A stretch of DNA of 64,000 bases from Marinomonas ushuaiensis DSM 15871. Lineage in GTDB: Bacteria; Pseudomonadota; Gammaproteobacteria; Pseudomonadales; Marinomonadaceae. Below, piece by piece: positions 13,016-23,057 of this stretch. The translations under genes and the position numbers were made by a program. Location: contig NZ_JAMB01000012.1 of NCBI RefSeq assembly GCF_000521805.1, positions 26,031 to 90,030 of the forward strand, written 5' to 3'. Below the pieces are notes generated by a model that did no database searches, had not been told where the DNA came from, and was given only the letters and a program-made list of their open reading frames with translations. Position 1 is the stretch's first letter. The number at the start of each line of letters is the position of its first letter.

Positions 13016-14239
13016 ATGGCAAAGAGTAAATTCGAACGTAATAAACCACACGTTAACGTTGGTACTATCGGTCACGTTGACCACGGTAAAACAACTCTAA
13101 CTGCAGCATTGACTCGTGTATGTGCAGAAGTATTTGGCGGAACCGCTGTTGCTTTTGACGGTATCGATAATGCTCCTGAAGAGCGCGAACGTGGTATCAC
13201 TATCTCAACTTCTCATGTTGAGTATGATTCTCCAGTGCGTCACTATGCACACGTAGACTGTCCTGGTCACGCCGATTATGTTAAAAACATGATCACTGGT
13301 GCGGCTCAAATGGATGGCGCGATTCTTGTTTGTGGTGCGACTGATGGCCCTATGCCTCAGACTCGTGAGCACATCTTGCTTTCTCGTCAAGTAGGCGTTC
13401 CTTACATCGTAGTTTTCCTAAACAAAGCTGATTTGTTGGCTGAAGACTGTGGCGGTGCGGACTCTGAAGAATACGCTGAGATGCTAGAATTGGTTGAAAT
13501 GGAATTGCGTGACCTTCTTTCTGAATACGACTTCCCAGGTGATGATACTCCAATCATCCCAGGTTCTGCGCTTATGGCGTTGAATGGCGAAGACGCTAAC
13601 GAAATGGGTACTACAGCTGTTAAGAAACTTGTTGAAACTCTTGATGCTTACATTCCTGAGCCAGAGCGTGCTATCGATGGTGCATTCCTAATGCCGATCG
13701 AGGACGTATTCTCTATCCAGGGTCGTGGTACTGTTGTTACTGGTCGTGTTGAGCGTGGTATCGTCCGCATTCAAGAAGAAGTTGAAATTGTTGGTATCGT
13801 TGATACAACTAAAACAACTTGTACTGGTGTTGAGATGTTCCGTAAACTTCTTGACGAAGGCCGTGCTGGTGAGAACTGTGGTATCTTGCTACGTGGTACT
13901 AAGCGTGAAGATGTTCAGCGTGGTCAAGTATTGGCTAAGCCTGGTTCAATCACTCCTCATACAACGTTTGAAGCAGAAGTTTATGTGTTGGGTAAAGATG
14001 AAGGTGGTCGTCATACGCCATTCTTTAAAGGTTACCGCCCACAGTTCTACTTCCGTACAACTGACGTAACTGGTGCATGTTCTCTTCCTGAAGGCGTAGA
14101 AATGGTTATGCCTGGTGATAACATTCAAATGACTGTTGAGTTGATTCACCCAATCGCGATGGATGACGGTCTACGTTTTGCTATCCGTGAAGGTGGTCGT
14201 ACAGTTGGTGCTGGTGTTGTAGCTAAAATCCTTAAATAA
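13016..14239 (+). CDS. tuf: Elongation factor Tu
   Basis: EF-Tu delivers aminoacyl-tRNA to the ribosomal A site. The G motifs are [35 protein letters not shown] and NKAD. At 407 residues it is longer than the E. coli protein (394). Most of the excess is an acidic insertion of about ten residues after the NKAD motif (around [17 protein letters not shown]). Domains II and III are complete to the terminal [11 protein letters not shown] strong terminator follows, closing the str operon. A second tuf copy, if present, is outside this window. Confidence 0.99.
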   Translation: MAKSKFERNKPHVNVGTIGHVDHGKTTLTAALTRVCAEVFGGTAVAFDGIDNAPEERERGITISTSHVEYDSPVRHYAHVDCPGHADYVKNMITGAAQMDGAILVCGATDGPMPQTREHILLSRQVGVPYIVVFLNKADLLAEDCGGADSEEYAEMLELVEMELRDLLSEYDFPGDDTPIIPGSALMALNGEDANEMGTTAVKKLVETLDAYIPEPERAIDGAFLMPIEDVFSIQGRGTVVTGRVERGIVRIQEEVEIVGIVDTTKTTCTGVEMFRKLLDEGRAGENCGILLRGTKREDVQRGQVLAKPGSITPHTTFEAEVYVLGKDEGGRHTPFFKGYRPQFYFRTTDVTGACSLPEGVEMVMPGDNIQMTVELIHPIAMDDGLRFAIREGGRTVGAGVVAKILK

Positions 14240-14275
14240 TTAGATATTTATATCTTTTGTTTGAGGTTTGAAAAA

Positions 14276-14307
14276 AGGCTGCCCATATTGGGTGGCCTTT
14301 TTATTTT
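14276..14307 (+). terminator. Rho-independent terminator after tuf
   Basis: AGGCTGCCCA (14276-14285) pairs with TGGGTGGCCT (14289-14298), including two G-U pairs, and is followed by TTTTTATTTT. It closes the str operon before the S10 operon promoter. Confidence 0.9.
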
Positions 14308-14340
14308 ACTGTTTATTTTTATCCTTCATAAATTGGTTAC

Positions 14341-14369
14341 TTGACAACCAGTTTTTGAATGGCTAATAT
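14341..14369 (+). promoter_or_regulatory. Sigma70 promoter of the S10 operon
   Basis: TTGACA (14341-14346), a 17-nt spacer and TAATAT (14364-14369) form a nearly ideal -35/-10 pair. It lies right after the tuf terminator and about 75 nt before rpsJ. The resulting leader is short (roughly 70 nt), much shorter than the E. coli S10 leader used for L4-dependent control. Confidence 0.9.
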
Positions 14370-14446
14370 TCGCCGTCCTTAAAAAAGGATTGTGGTTTAA
14401 TAAATGTACAGTTAAGCCATATAAAACATTGTATTTGGAGTTGGAA

Positions 14447-14758
14447 ATGCAAAGCCAAAAAATCCGTATTCGTTTGAAAGCGTTTGATCATCGTCTGATC
14501 GATGCTTCAACACAAGAGATTGTGGAAACAGCGAAACGCACAGGTGCGCAAGTACGTGGACCGATTCCACTTCCTACTCGCAAAGAGCGTTATACAGTAT
14601 TGATTTCACCACACGTAAATAAAGATGCGCGTGATCAGTATGAAATCCGTACACATAAACGCGTGCTAGACATCGTTGAGCCAACTGAAAAAACAGTTGA
14701 CGCTTTAATGAAGCTAGATCTTGCGGCAGGTGTGGAAGTACAAATTTCTTTAGGTTAA
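14447..14758 (+). CDS. rpsJ: 30S ribosomal protein S10 (NusE)
   Basis: S10 is part of the small-subunit head and also acts as NusE in transcription antitermination. The ATG at 14447 gives the usual 103 residues starting [17 protein letters not shown], with a GGAG site 6 nt upstream. An upstream in-frame extension from 14390 is unconserved. It is the first gene of the S10 operon and is followed by an unusually long structured spacer before rplC. Confidence 0.98.
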   Translation: MQSQKIRIRLKAFDHRLIDASTQEIVETAKRTGAQVRGPIPLPTRKERYTVLISPHVNKDARDQYEIRTHKRVLDIVEPTEKTVDALMKLDLAAGVEVQISLG

Positions 14759-14783
14759 TAGCTTAAAGTTTGGGGTGCGAGAA

Positions 14784-14802
14784 CCGACTGGTTATCAGTC
14801 GG
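14784..14802 (+). other. Hairpin in the rpsJ-rplC spacer
   Basis: CCGACTG (14784-14790) pairs perfectly with CAGTCGG (14796-14802) around GTTAT. It lies in a 127-nt spacer (14759-14885). The spacer also holds a repeated ATGATC word (14821-14826 and 14831-14836) and a GGG/CCC pairing near 14846-14858. No T-tract is present. This is an unexplained leader-like region in front of rplC. Confidence 0.5.
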
Positions 14803-14885
14803 CTTATGCACATTAGTGGAATGATCTGGAATGATCAGCCGTAGCGGGTGATAGCCCCATACACAACTGGCAAATGAGGTAAAAA

Positions 14886-15524
14886 ATGACTATTCAATTA
14901 GTCGGACGCAAAGCCGGAATGACACGTATCTTCACTGAAGATGGTGTATCCGTGCCAGTAACCGTCATCGAGGTTGAACCGAACCGCGTTACTCAGGTGA
15001 AAACATCAGAAGCTGACGGCTACCAAGCTGTTCAAGTAACTGTTGGTACTCGCCGTTCGAGCCGCGTTAACAAAGCTGCTGCGGGTCATTATGCAAAAGC
15101 GAATGTTGAAGCAGGTCGTGGTTTGTGGGAGTTCCGCCTGGCAGGTGATGAAAAAGAAATCAATGTTGGTGATGAGCTAACAGTTGCTGATTTCGAATCT
15201 ATCCAAATGGTTGATGTAACTGGTCAATCAAAGGGTAAAGGGTTTCAAGGTGCCATTAAGCGTCATAATTTCAGTATGCAAGACGCTACACATGGTAACT
15301 CGTTGTCTCACCGTGCTCCTGGCTCTATCGGTCAATGTCAAACACCTGGTCGTGTTTGGAAAGGCAAGAAGATGGCTGGCCATATGGGCGCTGCACAAGT
15401 TACTACTCAATCACTAGAAGTGGTTCGTGTAGACACAGAACGTAACCTTATCCTAGTGAAAGGTGCCGTACCTGGTGCAGTGAATGGTGACGTTATTCTT
15501 CAATCAGCTGTTAAAGCTCGCTAA
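14886..15524 (+). CDS. rplC: 50S ribosomal protein L3
   Basis: L3 is an early-assembly protein whose internal loop reaches the peptidyl transferase centre. The 212 residues begin [20 protein letters not shown]. The central loop with [12 protein letters not shown] and the [20 protein letters not shown] segment is well conserved. It includes the glutamine (GQCQTPGR) that is methylated by PrmB in relatives. A GAGGT site precedes the ATG. rplD follows after 12 nt. Confidence 0.98.
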   Translation: MTIQLVGRKAGMTRIFTEDGVSVPVTVIEVEPNRVTQVKTSEADGYQAVQVTVGTRRSSRVNKAAAGHYAKANVEAGRGLWEFRLAGDEKEINVGDELTVADFESIQMVDVTGQSKGKGFQGAIKRHNFSMQDATHGNSLSHRAPGSIGQCQTPGRVWKGKKMAGHMGAAQVTTQSLEVVRVDTERNLILVKGAVPGAVNGDVILQSAVKAR

Positions 15525-15536
15525 GAGGGGTAGACA

Positions 15537-16142
15537 ATGAACTTGAATCTAACAGGCGCTGAAGGAACTGTAGAAGTTTCTGATGTAGCCTTTGCTCGTG
15601 AATATAACGAAGCGCTGGTTCACCAAGTAGTTACATCTTACTTGGCTGGCGCTCGTCAAGGCTCACGCGCTCAAAAAACACGCTCTGAAGTAGCTGGCGG
15701 TGGACGCAAACCTTGGAAACAAAAAGGTTCTGGTCGTGCTCGTGCAGGGACTATCCGAAGCCCTTTATGGCGCTCTGGTGGTGTTACCTTCGCTGCAAAA
15801 CCGCAGGATCACTCTCAGAAAGTGAACAAGAAGATGTACCGTGCAGCAATGCGCACCATCTGGTCTGAACTTGTACGTCAAGACCGTCTTGTTGTAGTTG
15901 AAGAGCTTACATTGGAAGCTCCGAAGACTAAGCTATTCATAGCGAAAATGGCAGAATTGAATATTGAGAATGCTTTGATTGTCTCTAATAATTTAGATGA
16001 TAATCTTTTCTTGGCAGCTCGCAACATTCCTAACGTAGATGTGCGTGATGCAGCGTCTATCGACCCTGTTAGCTTGATTGCTTACGACAAAGTGTTGGTG
16101 ACAGTTGGTGCTCTGAAACAAGTTGAGGAGGCACTAGCATGA
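15537..16142 (+). CDS. rplD: 50S ribosomal protein L4
   Basis: L4 lines the peptide exit tunnel through its extended loop ([15 protein letters not shown] region). In E. coli it also represses the S10 operon through the rpsJ leader. At 201 residues it has the E. coli length. The stop overlaps the rplW start in an ATGA arrangement, suggesting translational coupling. Because the rpsJ leader here is short, L4 feedback of the E. coli type may be absent; this is inference. Confidence 0.98.
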   Translation: MNLNLTGAEGTVEVSDVAFAREYNEALVHQVVTSYLAGARQGSRAQKTRSEVAGGGRKPWKQKGSGRARAGTIRSPLWRSGGVTFAAKPQDHSQKVNKKMYRAAMRTIWSELVRQDRLVVVEELTLEAPKTKLFIAKMAELNIENALIVSNNLDDNLFLAARNIPNVDVRDAASIDPVSLIAYDKVLVTVGALKQVEEALA

Positions 16143-16435
16143 TCGGCGAACGCATTTATAAAGTTCTGTTGGGTCCACATATTTCCGAAAAAGCAACGAT
16201 TGTAGCCGATGGCAATGGTCAGTATGTTTTTCGTGTTACTGGTGACGCAACTAAACCTGAAATCAAACAAGCTATCGAAGCGCTTTTTGAAGTCAAAGTT
16301 GAGTCTGTTCGCACGTTGAACCAAAAAGGTAAAACAAAGCGTACAGTTCGTGGTCTAGGTAAACGTAGTGACGTGAAAAAAGCGTACGTACGTTTGGCTG
16401 AAGGCCAAGATATTGACTTCATGGTCGCTGAATAA
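16139..16435 (+). CDS. rplW: 50S ribosomal protein L23
   Basis: L23 stands at the tunnel exit and is the docking site for trigger factor and SRP. The 98 residues include [17 protein letters not shown] at the N-terminus and the tunnel-exposed loop [20 protein letters not shown]. It overlaps rplD by four bases and is followed 14 nt later by rplB. Confidence 0.98.
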   Translation: MIGERIYKVLLGPHISEKATIVADGNGQYVFRVTGDATKPEIKQAIEALFEVKVESVRTLNQKGKTKRTVRGLGKRSDVKKAYVRLAEGQDIDFMVAE

Positions 16436-16449
16436 GGGGAGATAGGTCA

Positions 16450-17274
16450 ATGGCTGTTGTAAAAAGTAAGCCAACGTCTGCAGGCCGTCGTCACGTTGTT
16501 AAAGTTACTAATACTGATTTACACAAAGGCGCACCATATGCACCTTTGCTTGAAAAGAAAAGTAAATCTGGTGGACGTAATAATAACGGACGCATCACTA
16601 CGCGTCACGTAGGTGGTGGTCATAAGCAGCATTATCGTATGGTTGATTTTCGTCGTAACAAAGACGGCATTCCTGCGGTAATTGAGCGTTTGGAATATGA
16701 TCCAAACCGTTCTGCAAATATTGCATTGATTAAATATGCTGATGGTGAGCGTCGTTACATTATCGCTTCCAAAGGTATGGTGGCTGGTGCTGTTGTTTTT
16801 AGTGGTGCAGATGCGCCTATCAAAGCTGGTAATACTTTGCCTCTGCAAAATATTCCAGTTGGTAGTACGGTTCACTGTATCGAGCTTAAGCCTGGTAAGG
16901 GTGCACAAATTGCACGTTCTGCCGGAACTTCTGCTCAGCTAGTTGCTCGTGAAGGCCGTTACGTTACCCTTCGCCTACGTTCAGGTGAAATGCGTAAAGT
17001 ATTGACTGAATGTCGTGCTACTTTGGGTGAAGTATCAAACTCTGAGCATAGCTTACGAGTTCTTGGTAAAGCTGGTGCTACGCGTTGGCGTGGTGTTCGT
17101 CCTACCGTTCGCGGTTCGGCGATGAACCCAGTTGATCACCCGCACGGTGGTGGTGAAGGTCGTAGCAAAGGTGGTCGTCATCCTGTTACACCATGGGGTG
17201 TGCCTACTAAAGGGTACAAAACACGCAGCAACAAGCGTACTGATAAACTTATTGTACGTCGCCGTACTAAGTAA
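16450..17274 (+). CDS. rplB: 50S ribosomal protein L2
   Basis: L2 is required for subunit association and peptidyl transferase centre assembly. The 274-residue protein shows [15 protein letters not shown] near residue 60 and the C-terminal [15 protein letters not shown] motif, which contains the conserved histidine near the catalytic centre. A GGGGAGA site precedes the ATG. It sits fifth in the S10 operon in the standard order. Confidence 0.98.
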   Translation: MAVVKSKPTSAGRRHVVKVTNTDLHKGAPYAPLLEKKSKSGGRNNNGRITTRHVGGGHKQHYRMVDFRRNKDGIPAVIERLEYDPNRSANIALIKYADGERRYIIASKGMVAGAVVFSGADAPIKAGNTLPLQNIPVGSTVHCIELKPGKGAQIARSAGTSAQLVAREGRYVTLRLRSGEMRKVLTECRATLGEVSNSEHSLRVLGKAGATRWRGVRPTVRGSAMNPVDHPHGGGEGRSKGGRHPVTPWGVPTKGYKTRSNKRTDKLIVRRRTK

Positions 17275-17289
17275 TAAGAGGAAACGACT

Positions 17290-17565
17290 GTGCCACGTTC
17301 ACTAAAAAAAGGTCCTTTTATCGACCTTCATTTGTTGAAAAAGGTAGAGGCTGCGGTAGAGAAAAAAGACCGTCGTCCAATTAAAACTTGGTCGCGCCGT
17401 TCTACTATCTTCCCTGATTTTGTAGGGTTGACTATCGCTGTCCATAATGGTCGCCAGCATGTTCCAGTTCTAGTAACTGAAGATATGGTCGGTCATAAAT
17501 TGGGTGAGTTCGCTCCGACCCGTACATATCGTGGTCATGCTGCGGACAAGAAAGCCAAACGGTAA
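17290..17565 (+). CDS. rpsS: 30S ribosomal protein S19
   Basis: S19 binds the 16S rRNA head together with S13. The start codon is GTG at 17290 (91 residues, [20 protein letters not shown]), preceded by AGAGGAAA. The conserved core [18 protein letters not shown] and the terminal THKL-type segment ([16 protein letters not shown]) are present. Confidence 0.98.
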   Translation: MPRSLKKGPFIDLHLLKKVEAAVEKKDRRPIKTWSRRSTIFPDFVGLTIAVHNGRQHVPVLVTEDMVGHKLGEFAPTRTYRGHAADKKAKR

Positions 17566-17579
17566 TAAGGGGTATTAAC

Positions 17580-17912
17580 ATGAGTGAAGTAAAAGCTTCA
17601 TTGAAGGGTGCTCGCCTCTCAGCGCAGAAGGCCCGTTTGGTTGTAGATCAAATCCGCGGCAAATCTGTTAGCGAAGCACTGAACATTTTAACGTTCAGTC
17701 CTAAGAAGGCGGCAGTAATTGTCAAGAAAGTACTGGAGTCTGCTATAGCTAACGCTGAGCATAACGAAGGTGCTGATGTAGATGACTTGCGTGTTTCTAC
17801 GGCATATGTTGATGAGGCTATGACTCTAAAACGTATTATGCCACGTGCCAAAGGCCGTGCTGACCGTATTTTGAAACGCGGTTGCCATATAACAGTTAAA
17901 GTCGCTGACTAA
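17580..17912 (+). CDS. rplV: 50S ribosomal protein L22
   Basis: L22 spans the large subunit, and its beta-hairpin lines the exit tunnel. It is 110 residues, as in E. coli. [19 protein letters not shown] is at the N-terminus and the tunnel hairpin [18 protein letters not shown] at the C-terminus. No deletion is seen in the hairpin where macrolide-resistance changes occur. An AAGGGG site precedes the start. Confidence 0.98.
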   Translation: MSEVKASLKGARLSAQKARLVVDQIRGKSVSEALNILTFSPKKAAVIVKKVLESAIANAEHNEGADVDDLRVSTAYVDEAMTLKRIMPRAKGRADRILKRGCHITVKVAD

Positions 17913-17926
17913 TTAGGAGAAACCCA

Positions 17927-18607
17927 ATGGGTCAGAAGGTTCATCCAACTGGTATACGCCTAGGGATAGTTAAAGATCATACTTCTACTTGGTATGCTAA
18001 TAATCAAAACTACTCTAAGCTACTATTAAATGATCTTCAGGTTCGTGAGTACTTGGAGAAAAAATTGGTCCAGGCTTCTGTATCTCGTATCGAGATTCAA
18101 CGTCCTGCTCAAAGCGCTCGTATTACTATTCATACTGCTCGTCCGGGTATCGTGATTGGTAAGAAAGGCGAAGATGTTGAGAAACTACGTAATGCAGTTT
18201 CTGAAATGATGGGCGTACCTGTCCACATCAACATTGAAGAGATTCGTAAACCTGAAATGGACGCGAAATTGGTTGCGGCAAATATCGCAAGCCAACTTGA
18301 GCGTCGAGTTATGTTTCGCCGAGCTATGAAGCGTGCAGTACAAAACGCTATGCGTGCTGGTGCGAAGGGTATCAAGGTTCAGGTTAGTGGTCGTCTAGGC
18401 GGTGCAGAAATTGCACGTGCTGAGTGGTATCGTGAAGGTCGTGTGCCTTTGCATACACTACGTGCTGACATCGACTACGCTCCTTATGAAGCAAACACAA
18501 CTTACGGCATCATTGGCGTAAAAGTGTGGATTTTTAAAGGCGAAATCTTGGGCGGTATTGAACAAGTGCGTGCTGATAAAGGCGCACAAAAGAAGAAGTC
18601 TAAGTAG
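17927..18607 (+). CDS. rpsC: 30S ribosomal protein S3
   Basis: S3 forms part of the mRNA entry tunnel and its helicase activity. It has 226 residues (E. coli 233). The KH domain GxxG segment ([14 protein letters not shown], about residue 70) and the C-terminal domain with [20 protein letters not shown] are visible. It begins [15 protein letters not shown] after an AGGAG site. Confidence 0.98.
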   Translation: MGQKVHPTGIRLGIVKDHTSTWYANNQNYSKLLLNDLQVREYLEKKLVQASVSRIEIQRPAQSARITIHTARPGIVIGKKGEDVEKLRNAVSEMMGVPVHINIEEIRKPEMDAKLVAANIASQLERRVMFRRAMKRAVQNAMRAGAKGIKVQVSGRLGGAEIARAEWYREGRVPLHTLRADIDYAPYEANTTYGIIGVKVWIFKGEILGGIEQVRADKGAQKKKSK

Positions 18608-18617
18608 GGGGTAAGTC

Positions 18618-19031
18618 ATGTTACAACCGAAACGTACTAAATTCCGCAAAATGATGAAGGGTCGTAATCGTGGCCTTGCATTACGCGGAAACCAAGTTAG
18701 CTTTGGTGAATTCGGATTGAAGTCCACAGAACGTGGTCGTCTTACTGCTCGTCAAATTGAGGCGGCGCGTCGTGCAATGACTCGTCACATCAAGCGTGGT
18801 GGTAAAATTTGGATTCGTGTGTTCCCTGATAAACCGATTACTCAGAAACCTCTTGAGGTTCGTCAGGGTAAAGGTAAGGGTAATGTTGAATACTGGGTTG
18901 CACAAATTCAACCTGGTAAGATGCTTTATGAAGTTGAGGGCGTTTCAGAGCAACTAGCACGCGAAGCTTTCGCGTTAGCTGCTGCTAAACTACCTTTGTC
19001 CACAACTTTCGTAACGCGTACGGTGATGTAG
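18618..19031 (+). CDS. rplP: 50S ribosomal protein L16
   Basis: L16 organises the A site of the large subunit. The 137 residues start [19 protein letters not shown] and include the conserved [19 protein letters not shown] segment. The arginine hydroxylated by RoxA in relatives lies in this region. It follows rpsC by 10 nt and abuts rpmC directly, with no intergenic base. Confidence 0.98.
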   Translation: MLQPKRTKFRKMMKGRNRGLALRGNQVSFGEFGLKSTERGRLTARQIEAARRAMTRHIKRGGKIWIRVFPDKPITQKPLEVRQGKGKGNVEYWVAQIQPGKMLYEVEGVSEQLAREAFALAAAKLPLSTTFVTRTVM

Positions 19032-19223
19032 ATGATAGCAAAAGAATTGCAAGAAAAGTCTGTAGCAGAGCTACAAGCGACCTTGATTGAGCTTCTACGT
19101 GAGCAATTTACATTGCGCATGCAGAAAGCTACTGGTCAGCTGGCGCAAACTCATTTGCTTTCGCAAGTCCGCCGCAATATCGCACGTGTTAAAACCGTGC
19201 TTAATGATAAGGCAGGTAACTAA
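19032..19223 (+). CDS. rpmC: 50S ribosomal protein L29
   Basis: L29 is a small helical protein near the tunnel exit next to L23. The 63 residues ([18 protein letters not shown] to [12 protein letters not shown]) match the family end to end. The start codon follows the rplP stop immediately, so translational coupling is likely. Confidence 0.97.
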   Translation: MIAKELQEKSVAELQATLIELLREQFTLRMQKATGQLAQTHLLSQVRRNIARVKTVLNDKAGN

Positions 19224-19224
19224 G

Positions 19225-19485
19225 ATGGCAGATACAAAAGCGCGCACAGCTACTGGTAAAGTAGTCAGCGACAAGATGGATAAAACCATTACAGTACTGG
19301 TTGAACGTACAGAAAAACACCCTCTATACGGTAAGTTTGTACGTCGTTCAACTAAATTACACGCTCACGATGAAAACAACGAATGCCAAATCGGTGATAC
19401 CGTAAAGGTTGTGGAAACACGCCCTTACTCTAAGTCTAAGACTTGGAACTTGGTACAAGTTGTTGAGAAATCAGCAGCTTTATAA
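19225..19485 (+). CDS. rpsQ: 30S ribosomal protein S17
   Basis: S17 is an OB-fold primary binding protein of 16S rRNA. The ATG at 19225, one base after the rpmC stop, gives 86 residues starting [19 protein letters not shown]. The longer in-frame extension from 19087 merely runs through rpmC. The conserved [22 protein letters not shown] segment is present. An 8-bp hairpin overlaps the stop codon. S17 ends the S10 operon in the classic arrangement, with the spc genes following. Confidence 0.97.
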   Translation: MADTKARTATGKVVSDKMDKTITVLVERTEKHPLYGKFVRRSTKLHAHDENNECQIGDTVKVVETRPYSKSKTWNLVQVVEKSAAL

Positions 19486-19491
19486 GCTGCT
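19473..19491 (+). other. Hairpin overlapping the rpsQ stop codon
   Basis: AGCAGCTT (19473-19480) pairs perfectly with AAGCTGCT (19484-19491) around TAT. It includes the TAA of rpsQ and lies at the boundary between the S10 and spc gene sets. The T-tract is poor (ATTTCC), so full termination is unlikely. Confidence 0.5.
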
Positions 19492-19536
19492 ATTTCCTTC
19501 GTGAGACTTGTTATCTAATTTGATTGGAGAGCAGTT

Positions 19537-19905
19537 ATGATTCAAACAGAATCGATGCTTGATATTGCTGATAACAGCGGCGCAAAACGTGTTCAGTGTA
19601 TTAAAGTGCTGGGTGGCTCACACCGTCGTTATGCTGCTATTGGTGACATCATTAAGGTCACAGTTAAAGAAGCGATCCCTCGTGGTCGTGTTAAAAAAGG
19701 GCAGGTTCTTAACGCCGTAGTCGTTAGAACTAAGAAAGGTGTTCGTCGTCCAGATGGTTCAATAATCCGCTTTGATGTAAATTCTGCGGTTTTGTTGAAT
19801 GCTGCAGGACAGCCGATTGGTACTCGTATCTTTGGCCCTGTAACACGTGAATTGCGTACAGAGCAATTCATGAAAATTGTTTCTCTTGCGCCTGAAGTGC
19901 TGTAA
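19537..19905 (+). CDS. rplN: 50S ribosomal protein L14
   Basis: L14 bridges to the small subunit and binds RsfS in dormancy. It has 122 residues, beginning [20 protein letters not shown] and ending [14 protein letters not shown], both diagnostic. A GGAGAG site precedes the ATG. It is the first gene of the spc block, separated from rpsQ by 51 nt. No convincing promoter is visible in that gap, so read-through from the S10 operon is probable. Confidence 0.98.
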   Translation: MIQTESMLDIADNSGAKRVQCIKVLGGSHRRYAAIGDIIKVTVKEAIPRGRVKKGQVLNAVVVRTKKGVRRPDGSIIRFDVNSAVLLNAAGQPIGTRIFGPVTRELRTEQFMKIVSLAPEVL

Positions 19906-19922
19906 GAGGGAAGGGGACATTT

Positions 19923-20240
19923 ATGCGAAAAATCAAACGTAACGACGAAATTATCGTGATCGCTGGTAAAGATAAAGGCAAGCGCGGTAAAGTTGTTAAA
20001 GTAGTTGACGAAAACCGAGTTCTAGTTTCTGGTATTAATACCGTTAAGAAGCATGAAAAACCAAACCCTATGAAGGGTTCAACTGGTGGTATCGTTGAAC
20101 AAGAAGCACCAATCCAGGTTTCGAATGTAGCCATTTTTAACAATGCTACTGGTAAAGCGGATCGCGTCGGCTTTAAATTGAATGAAGATGGTACGAAAGT
20201 GCGTATCTTTAAATCAAATAGTGAAGCGATTGACGCCTAA
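19923..20240 (+). CDS. rplX: 50S ribosomal protein L24
   Basis: L24 is an assembly initiator for the large subunit and carries a KOW motif ([17 protein letters not shown], residues about 10-27). The length of 105 residues is standard. It is preceded by a GAGGGAAGGGGA purine tract and followed after 17 nt by rplE. Confidence 0.97.
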   Translation: MRKIKRNDEIIVIAGKDKGKRGKVVKVVDENRVLVSGINTVKKHEKPNPMKGSTGGIVEQEAPIQVSNVAIFNNATGKADRVGFKLNEDGTKVRIFKSNSEAIDA

Positions 20241-20257
20241 GAGCGAGAATTATAGCC

Positions 20258-20797
20258 ATGGCGAGACTTAAGCAAGTTTATAAAGATAAAGTAGTAGCGA
20301 CTCTTACTGAAGAGTTTAGCTACCAAAATGTGATGCAGGTGCCGAAAATCACTAAAATCACATTGAATATGGGTGTTGGTGAAGCTATTGCAGACAAGAA
20401 ACTTCTTGAGCATGCAGTAAATGATCTAGAAGCACTTAGCGGCCAGAAAGTTGTAGTGACTAAGGCTCGTAAATCAGTAGCAGGCTTTAAAATCCGTGAC
20501 GGTTACCCGATCGGTTGTAAAGTAACTCTACGTGGCGAGCGTATGTGGGATTTCTTTGACCGTTTGGTTGATGTTGCTATTCCACGTATCCGTGACTTCC
20601 GTGGACTTAATCCAAAGTCTTTCGATGGTCGTGGTAACTACAGCATGGGTGTTAAAGAGCAAATCATCTTCCCTGAAATCGATTACGATAAAGTGGATCG
20701 TGTACGTGGTATGGATATTACCATTACAACGACTGCTCGTACCGATGAAGAAGGTCGTGCTTTGTTAGCAGCCTTTAATTTCCCTTTCAAGAAATAA
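20258..20797 (+). CDS. rplE: 50S ribosomal protein L5
   Basis: L5 binds 5S rRNA and contacts the P-site tRNA elbow. It has 179 residues, identical to the E. coli length. Conserved stretches include [34 protein letters not shown] and the C-terminal [17 protein letters not shown]. In E. coli the start of this cistron contains the S8 operator that represses the spc operon; an equivalent site could not be confirmed by eye. Confidence 0.98.
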   Translation: MARLKQVYKDKVVATLTEEFSYQNVMQVPKITKITLNMGVGEAIADKKLLEHAVNDLEALSGQKVVVTKARKSVAGFKIRDGYPIGCKVTLRGERMWDFFDRLVDVAIPRIRDFRGLNPKSFDGRGNYSMGVKEQIIFPEIDYDKVDRVRGMDITITTTARTDEEGRALLAAFNFPFKK

Positions 20798-20809
20798 GAG
20801 GTAGGAATC

Positions 20810-21115
20810 ATGGCTAAAATCTCAATGATTCAGCGCGAAGCAAAACGTACTAAATTAGTGGCTAAGTATGCTGAAAAGCGTGCAGCCCTAAAAGCGATCA
20901 TTAGCGACGTTAATGCATCGGATGATGAAAAGTGGGAAGCATCGCTTAAATTGCAAGCGCTTCCACGCGATTCATCTTCTTCTCGCCAACGTAACCGTTG
21001 TCAAATAACGGGTCGTCCACATGGTGTTTATCGTAAATTTGGTTTGTCAAGAATCAAATTGCGTGAAGCTGCTATGCGCGGTGATGTACCAGGCTTGAAG
21101 AAAGCTAGTTGGTAA
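20810..21115 (+). CDS. rpsN: 30S ribosomal protein S14
   Basis: S14 is in the small-subunit head. At 101 residues it is the long, zinc-independent form: the CxxC pairs of the short form are absent. The conserved [22 protein letters not shown] segment is near the C-terminus. An AAGAGGTAGG site precedes the start. The 129-nt spacer to rpsH that follows is longer than usual and holds a large hairpin. Confidence 0.98.
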   Translation: MAKISMIQREAKRTKLVAKYAEKRAALKAIISDVNASDDEKWEASLKLQALPRDSSSSRQRNRCQITGRPHGVYRKFGLSRIKLREAAMRGDVPGLKKASW

Positions 21116-21142
21116 GCAAGTAGATCACGGTCATAATGCATG

Positions 21143-21185
21143 GCAGTGAGTGGGATGTCTGAAAGCTGGACATTCTGCTCGCTGC
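21143..21185 (+). other. Large hairpin in the rpsN-rpsH spacer
   Basis: GCAGTGAG (21143-21150) pairs with CTCGCTGC (21178-21185), with one G-U pair. After a small internal loop, GATGTC (21154-21159) pairs with GACATT (21169-21174), leaving the loop TGAAAGCTG. No T-tract follows. It lies in the 129-nt non-coding spacer 21116-21244 upstream of rpsH, whose product S8 is the known spc-operon repressor in E. coli. A regulatory role is therefore plausible but unproven. Confidence 0.6.
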
Positions 21186-21244
21186 TGTGTACTATGCGCG
21201 AGCTCTATTTGCTGCACAATGGTTTTTAAATTAGGAGCTCTTAA

Positions 21245-21637
21245 ATGAGTATGCAAGATACCCTTGCGGATATGTTTACACGTATTCGTAATGCACAGAT
21301 GGCTTCAAAGACATCTGTGAGCATGCCTTCATCAAAAATGAAAGCATCTGTCGCTGCAGTTCTACGCGAAGAAGGTTACGTAGGTGACTTCTCTGTAGAC
21401 GAAGCAGTGAAACCGACCCTTACTATCGAGTTGAAATACTACGAAGGTAAGCCGGTTATCGAACAAATTAAACGCGCATCGCGCCCAAGTTTGCGTCAAT
21501 ACAAAGGCACAGCATCTCTACCTAAAGTAGAAGCTGGTCTTGGTGTTGCAATCATCTCTACCTCTAAAGGTGTGATGACAGACCGTGCAGCTCGCGCTGC
21601 TGGTATTGGTGGCGAAGTAATCTGCACTGTATTCTAG
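21245..21637 (+). CDS. rpsH: 30S ribosomal protein S8
   Basis: S8 binds the central domain of 16S rRNA and, in E. coli, represses the spc operon. The 130 residues start [18 protein letters not shown] and end with the [20 protein letters not shown] motif that contacts rRNA. An AGGAG site lies about 8 nt upstream. It is preceded by a long structured spacer and followed by rplF after 8 nt. Confidence 0.98.
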   Translation: MSMQDTLADMFTRIRNAQMASKTSVSMPSSKMKASVAAVLREEGYVGDFSVDEAVKPTLTIELKYYEGKPVIEQIKRASRPSLRQYKGTASLPKVEAGLGVAIISTSKGVMTDRAARAAGIGGEVICTVF

Positions 21638-21645
21638 GAGTTAGT

Positions 21646-22179
21646 ATGTCTCGAGTTGCTAATAGTCCCGTGACGCTTCCTAGTGGTGTAGATTTGACTT
21701 TAAATGGCCAAACTGTCGTTGTAAAAGGCGGTAAAGGTTCTTTAGAGTTTAATGTCCACACAAGCGTTCAAGTGGCTAAAGAAGAAAATGTTATTACCTT
21801 CGCTGCACGCGATGGTGCAAAACAAAGCCGTGCCTTAGCTGGTACAACTCGCGCCTTAATCAACAACATGGTTGTTGGTGTAAGCCAAGGTTTCGAGAAA
21901 AGATTGCTTCTTCAAGGTGTTGGTTACCGTGCTGCTCTAAAGGGCAATGTGCTTAACCTTTCTCTGGGTTTTTCTCATCCAGTAGATTATGAATTACCTG
22001 AAGGCATAACAGCTGAATGTGCTTCTCAAACAGAAATCGTGATCAGAGGTATAGATAAACAAGCCGTTGGTCAGGTTGCTGCAGAAGTTCGCGGTTTCCG
22101 TCCACCAGAGCCTTATAAAGGCAAAGGTGTTCGTTATGCTGACGAAATTATTCGTCGTAAAGAAGCTAAGAAGAAGTAG
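21646..22179 (+). CDS. rplF: 50S ribosomal protein L6
   Basis: L6 is located near the factor-binding site, with two similar alpha/beta domains. The 177 residues match E. coli. The C-terminal hallmark [17 protein letters not shown] is present, as is [17 protein letters not shown] in domain II. An AGGAG site precedes the ATG. Confidence 0.98.
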   Translation: MSRVANSPVTLPSGVDLTLNGQTVVVKGGKGSLEFNVHTSVQVAKEENVITFAARDGAKQSRALAGTTRALINNMVVGVSQGFEKRLLLQGVGYRAALKGNVLNLSLGFSHPVDYELPEGITAECASQTEIVIRGIDKQAVGQVAAEVRGFRPPEPYKGKGVRYADEIIRRKEAKKK

Positions 22180-22189
22180 GTAGGCATTC

Positions 22190-22540
22190 ATGAACACTAA
22201 AAAACAATCTCGGATTCGTCGTGCACGTCGTGCACGCTTACATATTCGTGAGTTAGGTGCGAATCGTCTTACTGTACATCGCACACCACGCCATATGTAT
22301 GCTCAAGTGATTTCTCCTTGTGGTAGTAAAGTACTAGCTAGTGCTTCTACTCTTGAAGAAGCTCTACGTGCTACAGCGACAGGTAACAAGGCAGCGGCTA
22401 AAGAAGTCGGTACTTTGATTGCTACTCGCGCTAAAGAAGCAGGTGTCACTGCGGTCGCTTTTGACCGTTCTGGCTTTAAATACCACGGTCGCGTTCAGGT
22501 TCTTGCTGACGCAGCACGTGAAGCCGGTCTAGAGTTTTAA
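22190..22540 (+). CDS. rplR: 50S ribosomal protein L18
   Basis: L18 carries 5S rRNA into the large subunit together with L5 and L25. It has 116 residues with the basic N-terminus [16 protein letters not shown]. The C-terminus contains [27 protein letters not shown], which is typical of the family. It sits 10 nt after rplF and 10 nt before rpsE. Confidence 0.98.
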   Translation: MNTKKQSRIRRARRARLHIRELGANRLTVHRTPRHMYAQVISPCGSKVLASASTLEEALRATATGNKAAAKEVGTLIATRAKEAGVTAVAFDRSGFKYHGRVQVLADAAREAGLEF

Positions 22541-22550
22541 GGGGTAGCAA

Positions 22551-23051
22551 ATGGCAGTTAATGATCAACAAACTAGCGACCTCCAAGAGAAGCTAGTTCA
22601 AGTAAACCGAGTTGCTAAAGTTGTAAAGGGTGGTCGTATCTTCTCTTTCACTGCTTTAACAGTTGTCGGTGATGGAAAAGGCAAAGTCGGCTTCGGTCGC
22701 GGCAAAGCGCGTGAAGTGCCACAAGCTATTCAAAAGGCTATGGAGCAAGCACGTCGTAACATGGTTTCAGTTAGATTAGATGGTGATACTCTTCAGTATC
22801 CTGTTAAAGCTAACCATGGAGCATCTAATGTTTACATGCAGCCTGCTTCACAAGGTACTGGCATCATCGCCGGTGGTGCAATGCGTGCGGTTCTAGAAAT
22901 CGCTGGCGTTCACAACGTACTGGCTAAATGTTACGGTTCTACAAACCCAGTAAACGTAGTTCGCGCTACGATTAAAGGTTTGCAGAATATGAAAGCACCT
23001 GAACAAATCGCGGCAAAACGCGGTAAGTCAGTCGATCAAATTTTGGGGTAA
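22551..23051 (+). CDS. rpsE: 30S ribosomal protein S5
   Basis: S5 contributes to decoding accuracy and mRNA helicase function. The 166 residues include the double-stranded RNA-binding fold with [20 protein letters not shown] and the glycine-rich [14 protein letters not shown]. The spectinomycin-binding loop region near the N-terminus is intact. A GGGG site precedes the start. Confidence 0.98.
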   Translation: MAVNDQQTSDLQEKLVQVNRVAKVVKGGRIFSFTALTVVGDGKGKVGFGRGKAREVPQAIQKAMEQARRNMVSVRLDGDTLQYPVKANHGASNVYMQPASQGTGIIAGGAMRAVLEIAGVHNVLAKCYGSTNPVNVVRATIKGLQNMKAPEQIAAKRGKSVDQILG

Positions 23052-23057
23052 TGTGTC

